This document shows positions 54,678 to 63,224 of a DNA stretch of 64,000 bases, piece after piece (within the stretch, counting starts at the first letter, position 1; each line of letters starts with the position of its first letter). The notes beneath the pieces were generated by a model. It saw only the letters and a list, made by a program, of their open reading frames with translations. It was not told where the DNA came from and searched no databases. Source of the stretch: Saprospiraceae bacterium (GTDB lineage: Bacteria; Bacteroidota; Bacteroidia; Chitinophagales; Saprospiraceae); assembly GCA_020437105.1 (NCBI GenBank), contig JAGQWR010000013.1, positions 1 to 64,000 of the forward strand, written 5' to 3'. The position numbers were made by a program, and so were the translations under genes.

Positions 54678-55037
54678 ATGAAAATTCAAAAGTTTGAGGA
54701 TTTAAAGATTTGGCAAAAGTCAATACAATTGGCTACAAAAATTTACCAGGTCACAGAAGCAAATTCGGATCATAGTTTTTCCAATCAACTTAGACGGGCA
54801 TCAGTATCCATATCAAATAACATTGCCGAAGGTTTTGACCGGCCATCAAACAAGGATTTCATCCGCTTTCTGGTTATTTCCAAAGGGTCGTTAAATGAGG
54901 TCAAATCAATGATTTATTTAGGAACGGAGTTAAAATATTTGAAAGAAGAGCAAAAAATAATTTTTTTGACTCAAACTTCAGAGCTCCAAAAGATGATTTG
55001 GGCTTTGATTAATCACCTTAAAACTAACTCAAAATAA
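54678..55037 (+). CDS. Four-helix-bundle protein of the S23/rRNA-intervening-sequence family
   Basis: 119 residues, the full family length, starting MKIQKFEDLKIWQKSIQLA. The hallmark segment RRASVSISNNIAEGF is at about residues 40-55, and the C-terminal helices follow. Proteins of this family are encoded in 23S rRNA intervening sequences and in many dispersed chromosomal copies, and resemble the Avd accessory of diversity-generating retroelements. The molecular role is unknown. No reverse transcriptase or rRNA gene is nearby. The gene is bracketed by inverted GTGGGTTAGT-type repeats, suggesting it travels as part of a small mobile cassette. Confidence 0.88.
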   Translation: MKIQKFEDLKIWQKSIQLATKIYQVTEANSDHSFSNQLRRASVSISNNIAEGFDRPSNKDFIRFLVISKGSLNEVKSMIYLGTELKYLKEEQKIIFLTQTSELQKMIWALINHLKTNSK

Positions 55038-55090
55038 AACTAACCCACTATTGAACTCCTCCACTAACCCACCGAAAAACTAACCCACCT
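55037..55090. repeat. Right flank of the four-helix-bundle gene: inverted ACTAACCCAC repeats
   Basis: ACTAACCCAC occurs three times in 54 bases (about 55041-55050, 55059-55068 with one base shift, 55079-55088) directly after the stop codon. They are reverse complements of the GTGGGTTAGT units in the left flank, so the gene is enclosed by an inverted-repeat structure. Confidence 0.65.
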
Positions 55091-55119
55091 TTTTATTTCC
55101 CTTATTAAAGCGAAATAAA

Positions 55120-55154
55120 AAAAGGATAGCAACCATAATGGCTACTATCCTTTT
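55120..55154 (-). terminator. Terminator after gldN
   Basis: A 10-base perfect stem (AAAAGGATAG / CTATCCTTTT) with an inner CCAT/ATGG pair follows the gldN stop at 55188 on the leftward strand and has a T-run on the minus strand. It closes the gldL-gldM-gldN unit. Confidence 0.75.
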
Positions 55155-55187
55155 CAGCAGTTCTATTCAGAAGAACAGATACTCCTG

Positions 55188-56060
55188 CTAGTACGACCAG
55201 AGATCGTGTTCGAAGTTAAAGATCTGTGAATTGATCTTATCTGATTCGAGCAATAGATCGACACCCGAGAGATACTCTTGGAGTCGGCGGTCATACACAT
55301 TCGATTCTTTGTAGATATAACTTGCGAAGAAACGCATCTCCATCAAGTCTTCCCAGGTGATTGGGCTGGCATCATTGCCAAAGTTAAACACCCGTTCCTG
55401 TGCGAAAATCTCTCTGGCATCCGGGTAATATACCCAGAACATTGGTTGTTCGTACAGGAAATTGCCGTTATCATCGGTTACATCGATCAGCGGAGCGATA
55501 CCCAGGATACGAACTTTAAGTGTAGATGATTCTTCATCAAAGAACCAAATCTCTTTCAGACGGAAACGTTTCACGTCTTCCGGGTTAAGTTCGTTTCGAA
55601 CAACCTGGATTTGCTCTTCGTATGTTTCCGGGTCGAAGGTAATAACCGTATCGATGGAAGCACCTTTGGAGGCTACTTCATCCGGAGTCAGCGGCATAGT
55701 AAACTTATCATCCTCGGTACTATATACCGTAATATCACCATTGATAGCAGCGTCCATCAAAATGGTAAAGAATGGTCTTTCTGGATAAGCAAAAGGCTTA
55801 TTCATTTTTTCACGAACGTCAACAACACGCCAGATTCTTTTCTCCCAGAAAATATCTGCTTCCCGTACGTGATCATAGGGAAGGACACGGTGTTCTACAG
55901 TAAGGCGCTTGGCAACGATGTCGTCGACAGGCTTGTCAGCATTTGGGTCATCAGATTCCGTCAGAATGCTTTCTGGGAGTTGTGCTTCTACTGTAGCAGG
56001 GCTCCAGCAGAAAACAGCCAGGAACAAACTAAAACCTAACGTTTTAAGAGCGATCTTCAT
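55188..56060 (-). CDS. gldN: T9SS periplasmic ring component GldN/PorN
   Basis: The start is 56060 (MKIALKTLGFSLFLAVFCWSP, a signal peptide ending near VEAQ), giving 290 residues. It matches GldN: the N-terminal linker with DDPNADKPVDDIV, YDHVREADIFWEKRIWRVVD in two parts, a central domain (RFRLKEIWFFDEESSTLKVRI) and the ending YIYKESNVYDRRLQEY. GldN/PorN binds GldK/PorK to form the ring on the inner face of the outer membrane. It is the last gene of gldL-gldM-gldN, 96 bases after gldM. Confidence 0.96.
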   Translation of the reverse strand: MKIALKTLGFSLFLAVFCWSPATVEAQLPESILTESDDPNADKPVDDIVAKRLTVEHRVLPYDHVREADIFWEKRIWRVVDVREKMNKPFAYPERPFFTILMDAAINGDITVYSTEDDKFTMPLTPDEVASKGASIDTVITFDPETYEEQIQVVRNELNPEDVKRFRLKEIWFFDEESSTLKVRILGIAPLIDVTDDNGNFLYEQPMFWVYYPDAREIFAQERVFNFGNDASPITWEDLMEMRFFASYIYKESNVYDRRLQEYLSGVDLLLESDKINSQIFNFEHDLWSY

Positions 56061-56155
56061 GATTGATATTCTGTTTTTCTCAATAGCAGTAAATGGTTGC
56101 CGGAATAGAACGCAAAGTAGCGAATTTCTATTATCCGGCAACCATTAGAAAGCCA

Positions 56156-57724
56156 TTATTTAATGTTAAATACCAGCGAATTGATCGGACGACCCGCTTT
56201 ATCACCTGGGCAACGTGCTTTTACCTCAAAGAAATAGAAGGTATCACCAGGTTTTGCCATGTCAATAATCCGTTTCGCTTCAGACTTGTATGAACCACCG
56301 CTATTGATTACTTCAATCGGATCCTGGCGTTTTGGTACCCGCACCAGACGATATCCCTGGATATCACACTTCGCATCGAAGTCGAAGTTATCCAACCAGG
56401 CAATAAGGCCTTGCTGTGCTTTGAACTCACCGTTACCCATAGATCCGTCTGCTTTGTTACCCAAACGGGCAACTGGATCCGGAATCCGTTTTACACGGAA
56501 GACTTTACTGTCTGACATACCGCCACCACTCACGTTTACACGGCAATCATCAGTTGGGGTACTTACAGTAACATTGAAGTTTGCACTTCCTGTTTTACTG
56601 ATCGATCCACCTCCACCACTGATATTCACCCGAAGGTCATTCGTGGAAACACCTGCTGCTGAAACAGAGATTGGGTTGTCAACACCAATATAGAATACAT
56701 TCATTTTATCGGCAGATACCGTAACTGAACGCTCTCCTACTTCGTATTCAAATTCTTTGCTGTATTCTTTGACCTCTCCATTAATTGGATTCGTCACTTC
56801 AATTTTTACATTGTACTTTTTGGTACCAATAGAACTGGCAGAAGCAGTATAATTACCTTTACCATTTTCAACAGGTACTGGTGATCCATTAATATAGATC
56901 TTGGTATTATCACCTGCAGAAGTACTATAAGCAGAAAGGAAAACATCTGCTTCGTATTTTTCTCCACGGATCACATAACCTTTGCTGGCAGCAACTACCG
57001 GTTCGAAACCATCAAACACGATCTTTTCACCAGTCATTTTACCAAAAATGTGGTTAAGAATGGCCGCTTCGGATGCTTTCGCATCACTCTGCATCTTACT
57101 CAACATTGGGAAAACAGCAGCTACAGGCATCTGACGGAATTTGAAATCCGCCCAACTTGTTTTCTTGCCGTGGCCATCATCGGCCGCATTCTCCCAATCT
57201 TCCAGACCTAATGGCAAACTACTTGCTACCGCCGGATCATCATTTACGAGCGCCAACAGGGCTGCACGCGTTTCCTGGATTTTCTTTTCCAGTTCAAATC
57301 CTACACCATCATCTTCCGGTGTGGAAGGGTTACCAAGTACCAGATACCGCGTAGTTACATCTTTATCTTTCTTGCGAAGTGGTTGATCCGGGTGTTCCGG
57401 ATTTGGGCCACCTGCCCGAACCATAAGTGTATCACGAATATCACCAACATATTTTACCAAGTCAGCTGACAGAATCTCGGTTTGTTTTGCAGCTTCAAGA
57501 TATGCAGCATTCAGCGAGTCCTTATAGGAGTCTGCCTGAAGCGAAATACCTGCCATTGTCTGCCGGTTACTATCATGAACGATTGCGCTGGAAGCAGTGA
57601 TTCCTTTATCCAAAGAGAAGAAAGCATTCATTACTTCCGCAGAAACGTTCAGAGCCAACAGCGCCGTCAAAACCAGATACATCAGGTTAATCATCAGCTG
57701 CCGGGGTTCCTTAGGAATTGACAT
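56156..57724 (-). CDS. gldM: T9SS motor/energy-transducing component GldM/PorM
   Basis: 522 residues. The N-terminal MSIPKEPRQLMINLMYLVLTALLALN carries the single membrane helix (split here for reading), followed by a long periplasmic region of four folded domains. The region includes GYVIRGEKYEADVFLSAYS and the C-terminal GDTFYFFEVKARCPGD. GldM spans the periplasm from the GldL motor to the GldK/GldN ring and transmits force. It lies 46 bases after gldL and before gldN. Confidence 0.97.
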   Translation of the reverse strand: MSIPKEPRQLMINLMYLVLTALLALNVSAEVMNAFFSLDKGITASSAIVHDSNRQTMAGISLQADSYKDSLNAAYLEAAKQTEILSADLVKYVGDIRDTLMVRAGGPNPEHPDQPLRKKDKDVTTRYLVLGNPSTPEDDGVGFELEKKIQETRAALLALVNDDPAVASSLPLGLEDWENAADDGHGKKTSWADFKFRQMPVAAVFPMLSKMQSDAKASEAAILNHIFGKMTGEKIVFDGFEPVVAASKGYVIRGEKYEADVFLSAYSTSAGDNTKIYINGSPVPVENGKGNYTASASSIGTKKYNVKIEVTNPINGEVKEYSKEFEYEVGERSVTVSADKMNVFYIGVDNPISVSAAGVSTNDLRVNISGGGGSISKTGSANFNVTVSTPTDDCRVNVSGGGMSDSKVFRVKRIPDPVARLGNKADGSMGNGEFKAQQGLIAWLDNFDFDAKCDIQGYRLVRVPKRQDPIEVINSGGSYKSEAKRIIDMAKPGDTFYFFEVKARCPGDKAGRPINSLVFNIK

Positions 57725-57770
57725 TTGTTTTAAATTTTAAGTTAAGGAATGTTGCAAACTGACTTTACAC

Positions 57771-58361
57771 TTATGCATCATGACGGATGTTAGACATCGC
57801 AGTCAATACGTTTCCGTAAACTGAGTTCAAAGAACCAAGGTTTTTGTTCAGTGCAGAAAGCTGATCTTTATAAGCAACAGTATCCTCAAGTGATTCACTT
57901 AAATTAGCCATTGCCTCATTCATTTGAGTATAAAAATTACTCATAGCAGCAACCTGATCTTTCGTTCCGGAAAAATCAACTTCCTGAAGTGCTTTCAATG
58001 AGGAAAGACTTTTTGACATCGTTTGGAGTTCATCCAACATGCCACCCAATTGTTTTTCAACAACTTCTCCGTTCAAACCTGGAGTACTTGCACCAACAGG
58101 ACCTTCAGTAAGTGGATTGATATTCGATGAATAATCATCTAGTCCTGGGTATAATTTCTCCCAGTAATAATCTTTGTCCGGACCAATCAAACCCAGAAAA
58201 AGGAAGATAAAGGCTTCCACACAAAGACCAATGGTCAACATAAGACTCGCACCTGGAAGGCTCTCTAATTTGAAAAGTGCGCCTAAAAGCACGACTGATG
58301 CACCAACACCAATGATAAGGTTTTTGAGATACTTGAAACCTTTTGACTTTACAAAACTCAT
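57771..58361 (-). CDS. gldL: T9SS inner-membrane motor component GldL/PorL
   Basis: 196 residues. Two membrane helices (about residues 12-31, IIGVGASVVLLGAL, and 36-58, MLTIGLCVEAFIFLFLG with the conserved Glu) are followed by a cytoplasmic coiled coil (LGGMLDELQTMSKSLSSLKALQE, in two heptad runs). GldL pentamers with GldM form the proton-driven rotary motor that powers gliding and type IX secretion. The glutamate in helix 2 is the candidate proton site. It begins a gldL-gldM-gldN unit separated from gldK by a terminator. Confidence 0.96.
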   Translation of the reverse strand: MSFVKSKGFKYLKNLIIGVGASVVLLGALFKLESLPGASLMLTIGLCVEAFIFLFLGLIGPDKDYYWEKLYPGLDDYSSNINPLTEGPVGASTPGLNGEVVEKQLGGMLDELQTMSKSLSSLKALQEVDFSGTKDQVAAMSNFYTQMNEAMANLSESLEDTVAYKDQLSALNKNLGSLNSVYGNVLTAMSNIRHDA

Positions 58362-58681
58362 TTTGCTCCTGTTTAAATAGGTGAATTAAATTTTGAAATT
58401 CTATTTAGGTTCCATCGAAGAACCCAAACACAAAATGCAAATAGGAAAAAAAGATACACCCGGATTTAACTTTTTTTTAAAATTATTTTCCGAGGACGCG
58501 CTAAAGTACAAAATCTACGCTTTTTGGGAACCGGCCAACCTTAATTTTATTGGGAAAGGACAAAAACCACCATTTGCGTAAAAAACGGTTGTTCTTTTTG
58601 CGGACCTGGCGTATCAGGTAAATAAAAAAATGGATACTGCTGATCAGCAGTATCCATTTTTTTTATTCTTAAAGATAAACT
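58362..58681. other. Non-coding gap between gldK and gldL
   Basis: These 320 bases contain the palindromic terminator at 58624-58663, and otherwise only A+T-rich sequence that probably carries the gldL promoter. The best candidate is an imperfect TAGATTTTG on the minus strand at about 58511-58519. A 62-codon rightward frame at 58393-58581 has no supporting features and is ignored. Confidence 0.6.
58624..58663 (-). terminator. Perfect 40-base palindromic terminator after gldK
   Basis: AAAAAAATGGATACTGCTGA (58624-58643) is followed immediately by its exact reverse complement (58644-58663). The hairpin has flanking A- and T-runs and therefore terminates in both directions. It lies 18 bases beyond the gldK stop and ends gldK transcription before gldL. 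Confidence 0.88.
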
Positions 58682-59929
58682 CTAGAAATCGTTAACAGAG
58701 CGACCAAGGAAAGTCAGTGCACAACGGAAACCGATATATGATTTAGTTGTGTCCTGGAATTCCCAGTGACGTGTACCGGTTTGCAGATAGAACATAATGT
58801 CTTTCCAGGAACCACCACGGATCACTTTACGTTTTTGAGCTTCCGGATCATCATCTGTAGCATCATAACGGATGTCTGGGTTCAGATCATGAATGAAAGA
58901 GTATGCATTCTCATAATAAGCAGTAGATGTCCATTCTGCAACATTACCTGCCATATTATACAGACCATAATCATTCGGGAAGTAAGCATCCGCTTTTACA
59001 GTGTATAAACCACCATCTTCCGGATAGTTACCACGGCCTGGTTTGAAGTTAGCCAACAAACAGCCTTTTGAGTTACGAACGTAATATGCTCCCCAAGGGA
59101 ATGGTGCATTTTCTAAGCCACCACGTGCTGCATATTCCCACTCATGCTCGAATGGTAAACGGAATTCTTCGGTGTAAACACCATCACCTGCTGCTTCGTA
59201 GGTGTTCCAAAGCTTGGTACGCCAGTAGCAGAATGCGTTTGCCATGTGCCAATCTACACCAACAACCGGATAGTCGTCGAACGCAGGGTGCCAGAAATAA
59301 TTCCGGGTCATTGGCTCATTATAAGAATAAGAGAAGTCGCGAATCCATACCAAGGTATCAGGATAGATATTCACCGTCTTGCGCTTAATAAACGATGAAC
59401 GGGAAGAACGGCCTGCATCATGTGCAGCAGATTGCCAGTCATACCATTCATACTCAAACTCCATCTTACTGACGTCGAGCTCTCGTTTACCGGCAAATTT
59501 ATCGTCGCCCTGATAGAAGAGATCTTCCAGAGTTTCGTCTTCCCAGTCAATTTCCTGGTACCAATCAACAAATTCATCGCCTGTAACTTCGTCCTGAACA
59601 TAATGGTCAAGATAAGTGTGTGCGATTGAATCTCGTACCCAATAGACAAATTGGCGATACTCATTATTGGTAATCTCCGTATCATCCATGTAAAAGCCCT
59701 GGATAGAAATGGCTTTTGGTCGCTGCACATAAGTGGAGCTTACATCTTGGTCACTATTTCCAATGTGTACCGTGCCGGAAGGTACGTAAACCATGCCGTA
59801 AGGATTGATACCTTTCCATGCCGGACGGTCTAGTACTCCGATTAGTTGGCCAGAGCCACCGGAACCGCAAGAGGAAAAAACAACGGTGAGCACGCCAAGT
59901 GCAAGTGAGGTTCTTAATAGTTTCTTCAT
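58682..59929 (-). CDS. gldK: T9SS outer-membrane lipoprotein GldK/PorK
   Basis: The start is 59929 (MKKLLRTSLALGVLTVVFSSC, lipobox Cys at residue 21), giving 415 residues. The rest is a formylglycine-generating-enzyme/sulfatase-modifying fold: MVYVPSGTVHIGNSDQD, FYMDDTEITNNEYRQFVYWV, FRLPFEHEWEYAARGG, MAGNVAEWTSTAYY and KVIRGGSWKDIMFY. GldK forms the periplasmic ring with GldN at the outer membrane; FGE activity is not expected. It follows porP/sprF on the same strand after a 190-base gap with a palindrome, and has its own terminator. Confidence 0.96.
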   Translation of the reverse strand: MKKLLRTSLALGVLTVVFSSCGSGGSGQLIGVLDRPAWKGINPYGMVYVPSGTVHIGNSDQDVSSTYVQRPKAISIQGFYMDDTEITNNEYRQFVYWVRDSIAHTYLDHYVQDEVTGDEFVDWYQEIDWEDETLEDLFYQGDDKFAGKRELDVSKMEFEYEWYDWQSAAHDAGRSSRSSFIKRKTVNIYPDTLVWIRDFSYSYNEPMTRNYFWHPAFDDYPVVGVDWHMANAFCYWRTKLWNTYEAAGDGVYTEEFRLPFEHEWEYAARGGLENAPFPWGAYYVRNSKGCLLANFKPGRGNYPEDGGLYTVKADAYFPNDYGLYNMAGNVAEWTSTAYYENAYSFIHDLNPDIRYDATDDDPEAQKRKVIRGGSWKDIMFYLQTGTRHWEFQDTTKSYIGFRCALTFLGRSVNDF

Positions 59930-60015
59930 TGTAACACCCGAGTTTTCCTTCAGAATTTTAAAAGAGTCGTAAATATAGGCCGTTTGTAAATTTATCCAAA
60001 GATTCAACTTTGATT

Positions 60016-60039
60016 TTTGCCAAGCACTTGGCAAACTTA
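60016..60039 (-). promoter_or_regulatory. Palindromic operator-like site overlapping a -7 box upstream of gldK
   Basis: TTTGCCAAGCACTTGGCAAA (60016-60035) is a perfect palindrome with 9-base arms and a two-base centre. It overlaps a perfect minus-strand TAAGTTTG box (60039-60032), about 103 bases before the gldK ATG at 59929. No TTG lies at the right distance upstream. The overlap would suit a repressor or another dimeric regulator. Confidence 0.5.
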
Positions 60040-60119
60040 ACATTTGGACCGCGTTTTTAACGCATTACTGCCGAAAAATAGTATGTTTTCCTTCAAGTAC
60101 AAATTTTAATTCGGTACAA

Positions 60120-61085
60120 TTACTTCATCCGGGGATGATATATGATTGCCGGAAGCCGACCTTTGCCGGGAGCAGTACCAAAATCGTACTGAATCATTAT
60201 CTCATGGGAGCCATCGCTCACTTTCTTTAAAGAAGATAATGTCAAATCGTAGGCGTAAGCCAGGGTAATTTTTTCATTCAGTCGAAAACCTGCCTGAAGT
60301 ATGAGCGCATCCACGCTTGTAGCAGTGTATCCTCTAAACGAGACACCTCCGAATATATTGTCATTTATCTGCGCCTGAATGTTAAAGTCTATCTGTGTTT
60401 GAACAAAATCAGACCTCAACCAAACCGATGGAACTAACCGGAGCGATCTTCCCAATTCCCAAAAGTAACGCAAATGTGCCATATATTGTCTTTCTGACCC
60501 ATAAGAGAAACTGTTAATGTTGAAATCCGAAGCGAGTATGTTGCGAATGGAAAGCCCCGCTTCAACCGTATTGGTCTGTAAATACAGGCCTACATTGACC
60601 AAAGGAGCAACTTCAGAAACCCGTCCCTGAGGCAGCCGGTCATCCTGATGATCTATGGTTATTCCCTCATATACACCTTCCGGAGTCCGTAATCGACTGC
60701 CATCTAAGGTGTATTGTAAGATACCTCCCGATACCCCAAGAGAAAGTAAACTACTTCGATTTAGATACAAATGATAATTATAAGCCAAACTTGCAGATAG
60801 TTGCTGCTCCGGACCAAGGGTCTCATTTAAAAACTGAAACCCGATTCCGCCACTTGCAAAATACAAGGGCGTATGCATGTTGATCATTTGTGAAACAGGG
60901 CTACCTGGTAAATTCACCCACTGTGACCGATAAATCCCGTTTACCCGTAAGGTATTCTCCAAACCTGCATAGGCCGGATTTACGATAAATGGATCCAGCG
61001 GTGTTAAACTAAATTGTGGCCCCTGTTGGGAATAACCGGCTGTATTAAGCAATACACTTATTATAATTATAGTCCAAATTCGCAT
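60120..61085 (-). CDS. porP: PorP/SprF-family outer-membrane protein of T9SS
   Basis: The start is 61085 (MRIWTIIIISVLLNTAGYSQQ, a signal peptide), giving 321 residues. The family signature FIVNPAYAGLENTLRVNG (N-PAYAG near the N-terminus) and YRSQWVNLPGSPVS are present, and the rest is a beta-barrel of about 14 strands ending in a basic tail. PorP/SprF proteins help secrete or anchor type B cargo and also belong to the core apparatus. The gene sits immediately before gldK and 13 bases after the DUF255 gene stop. Confidence 0.93.
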   Translation of the reverse strand: MRIWTIIIISVLLNTAGYSQQGPQFSLTPLDPFIVNPAYAGLENTLRVNGIYRSQWVNLPGSPVSQMINMHTPLYFASGGIGFQFLNETLGPEQQLSASLAYNYHLYLNRSSLLSLGVSGGILQYTLDGSRLRTPEGVYEGITIDHQDDRLPQGRVSEVAPLVNVGLYLQTNTVEAGLSIRNILASDFNINSFSYGSERQYMAHLRYFWELGRSLRLVPSVWLRSDFVQTQIDFNIQAQINDNIFGGVSFRGYTATSVDALILQAGFRLNEKITLAYAYDLTLSSLKKVSDGSHEIMIQYDFGTAPGKGRLPAIIYHPRMK

Positions 61086-61098
61086 GGGCTGTTTTCTT

Positions 61099-63168
61099 TT
61101 ACGCATTAGTTTTGTCATTCATCTTCAACTCTTTGAAAAGTGCCTCAACTGTTGTAACCGGTCGCTTGCAGGAATAATTTTCGCAAAGATAGATTAAGGT
61201 GCGGCCATCAGAAGTAGCTCGATTTTCCAGCAGGGGAAAGCCCTCAATATCTCCAGTTGCAGCCATTAGGGTCGTGTTAGACAGACTGGAAGCCTGGATT
61301 TCACGAGCTAGCTTTTTCGCATTGGGTCCTACTACTGCAATCTCTTTGTGTGGCAGACCCGCCTCAAAAAGCGCAATTGCCCAGTTACACAACGCACCCG
61401 GATGCCGTTTCACCGAATCAAGTACTCTTTTTAACATTCTTTCTGCCTGTACCCTGTAAGCAGGCTTACCTAACATGGTATCTAAACGAAGCAGATTTCG
61501 AACCATAACCGAATTGCCACTCGGTGTACTACTGTCAAAAATATCCTGCCGCCTTACAGGCAGGTCTGTTTCTTTGCCAGAAGTAAAATAAAACAAATCA
61601 TTCTCCGGATCAAGAAAATGTGCTAATAGATAGTCGGAATAGCGGCTGGCTTGCAGGATAAGCGACGAATCAAAGTCTAATTGATACCCCGCAAGCAAGG
61701 CCTCTATGTAAAAGGCATAGTCATCCAGATAAGCGGCATAAAAAGCACCCTCTTTTGATCTCTCTGTATATACGTGTTTCAGGTCCCCCGGAGCTGCCCC
61801 GGTGAAGGTTTTTTCTATAAAAGTCAAATTTGCCACGGCCATATCTTTGGCTTCCTCCAAACCGGTAGCAAGATACACTTCAACCAGACCGGTTACCATA
61901 AGAGCATTCCAGTCCAATAAGTACTTATCATCCAGCCCCGGCCGAATGCGTGGCGCACGAGCTTCAAATAAGCGTACTTTGGCAGCCTCCAGCTTTTCTT
62001 TCCATTCCAAAGGCGCTATATTTTTTCCTTCCAGGAATGTCGCATCCGACTCCTGTCGCCAAATAATATTGGTTCCCTCCCAGTTTCCTTCTGGCTTCAT
62101 ACCGTAATAAGCAGCAACCAATTCCAGGTCTTCACCCAATACTTTTGCAAGTTCAGACCAATTCCACACATAAAAGGCACCTTCTGTGCCTCCGGAATCA
62201 GCATCAAGTGCTGCATAAAATCCACCTTCAGGACCTGTCATTTCCCGCCGGATAAATCCCAGGGTTTGTTGAATTACTTCCAGGTACAATGGATTGCCTG
62301 AAGATTTCCAGGCATTCGCCAACAGGCGCAACAACAAGCCATTATCATAAAGCATCTTTTCAAAATGTGGCACCAACCAGGCTTGATCGGTCGCATAGCG
62401 CATAAATCCTCCTCCCAGGTGATCGTAAATCCCACCGGCAATCATTTTTTGCAAACTGAAATGCACATGCTTTTGGGCTGCCGGTGATGCCAGATCCGGA
62501 TCAAGCAGGTGCAAAAAACTCAGATTACTCACCTGAGGAAATTTGGGTGCTCCGCCAAAGCCACCAAATTCGACATCAAACTGAGCCAGTAATTTATTGT
62601 AAATTTCTTCCAAATCACTAACCTGAAATCCCTGTTCAATATCAAGCAGATTCTCCTTCAGGAGCCTTTTCCCTGCATGTGCAATGTATTCCGTCAGGCG
62701 TCCAGCCTGTTCTTCAACGACTTCCCGCTTTTCGCGGAAGGACCGATTTATACTATGGAGTACCTGAATCCAGGAAGGTCGGTTTAAATGGCCTTTCGGC
62801 GGAAAATAGGTGCCGGCATAAAAAGGCTTGCCTTCAGGAGTACAAAAAACATTTAGCGGCCATCCACCGGAGCCGGAAATAGCCTGACAAGCTTCCATAT
62901 AGATCTGGTCAACATCCGGACGTTCTTCCCGATCTACCTTTATATTCACAAAATGAGTGTTCATGTATTCGGCAATAGCCTCATCTTCAAAGGACTCGTG
63001 TTCCATTACATGACACCAATGACAGGTGGAATAACCTATACTTACCATAATGGGTTTGTCTTCCTCCTTTGCCCTCCGAAATGCTTCCGGCTTCCAGGCG
63101 TACCAGTCAACCGGATTGTTGGCATGCTGTAAAAGGTAGGGACTGGTTTCCTGTTTAAGTCTGTTCAT
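61099..63168 (-). CDS. DUF255/SPATA20-type thioredoxin-fold protein (YyaL family)
   Basis: I prefer the ATG at 63168 ([23 protein letters not shown]), giving 689 residues, over 63198. The N-terminal thioredoxin-like domain has [16 protein letters not shown] with a CxxC pair. The long C-terminal part is an (alpha/alpha)6-barrel like those of N-acylglucosamine 2-epimerase relatives ([39 protein letters not shown]). The role is unknown; family members have been linked to thiol redox or sugar isomerisation. There is no signal peptide. It is upstream of porP/sprF in the same direction, but not a known T9SS part. Confidence 0.93.
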   Translation of the reverse strand: MNRLKQETSPYLLQHANNPVDWYAWKPEAFRRAKEEDKPIMVSIGYSTCHWCHVMEHESFEDEAIAEYMNTHFVNIKVDREERPDVDQIYMEACQAISGSGGWPLNVFCTPEGKPFYAGTYFPPKGHLNRPSWIQVLHSINRSFREKREVVEEQAGRLTEYIAHAGKRLLKENLLDIEQGFQVSDLEEIYNKLLAQFDVEFGGFGGAPKFPQVSNLSFLHLLDPDLASPAAQKHVHFSLQKMIAGGIYDHLGGGFMRYATDQAWLVPHFEKMLYDNGLLLRLLANAWKSSGNPLYLEVIQQTLGFIRREMTGPEGGFYAALDADSGGTEGAFYVWNWSELAKVLGEDLELVAAYYGMKPEGNWEGTNIIWRQESDATFLEGKNIAPLEWKEKLEAAKVRLFEARAPRIRPGLDDKYLLDWNALMVTGLVEVYLATGLEEAKDMAVANLTFIEKTFTGAAPGDLKHVYTERSKEGAFYAAYLDDYAFYIEALLAGYQLDFDSSLILQASRYSDYLLAHFLDPENDLFYFTSGKETDLPVRRQDIFDSSTPSGNSVMVRNLLRLDTMLGKPAYRVQAERMLKRVLDSVKRHPGALCNWAIALFEAGLPHKEIAVVGPNAKKLAREIQASSLSNTTLMAATGDIEGFPLLENRATSDGRTLIYLCENYSCKRPVTTVEALFKELKMNDKTNA

Positions 63169-63224
63169 ATATACTTTTTGAGCGGGTCGGTATGACATAA
63201 TAACCCTTTTAACGCTGTGGCAGT

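Noticed and set aside
54678..55037. Four-helix-bundle protein as Avd of a diversity-generating retroelement
   Set aside because: No reverse transcriptase, template repeat or variable repeat is seen near the gene.
58393..58581. 62-codon rightward frame between gldK and gldL
   Set aside because: No signal, helix or family feature, and it lies in the probable gldL promoter region on the opposite strand.
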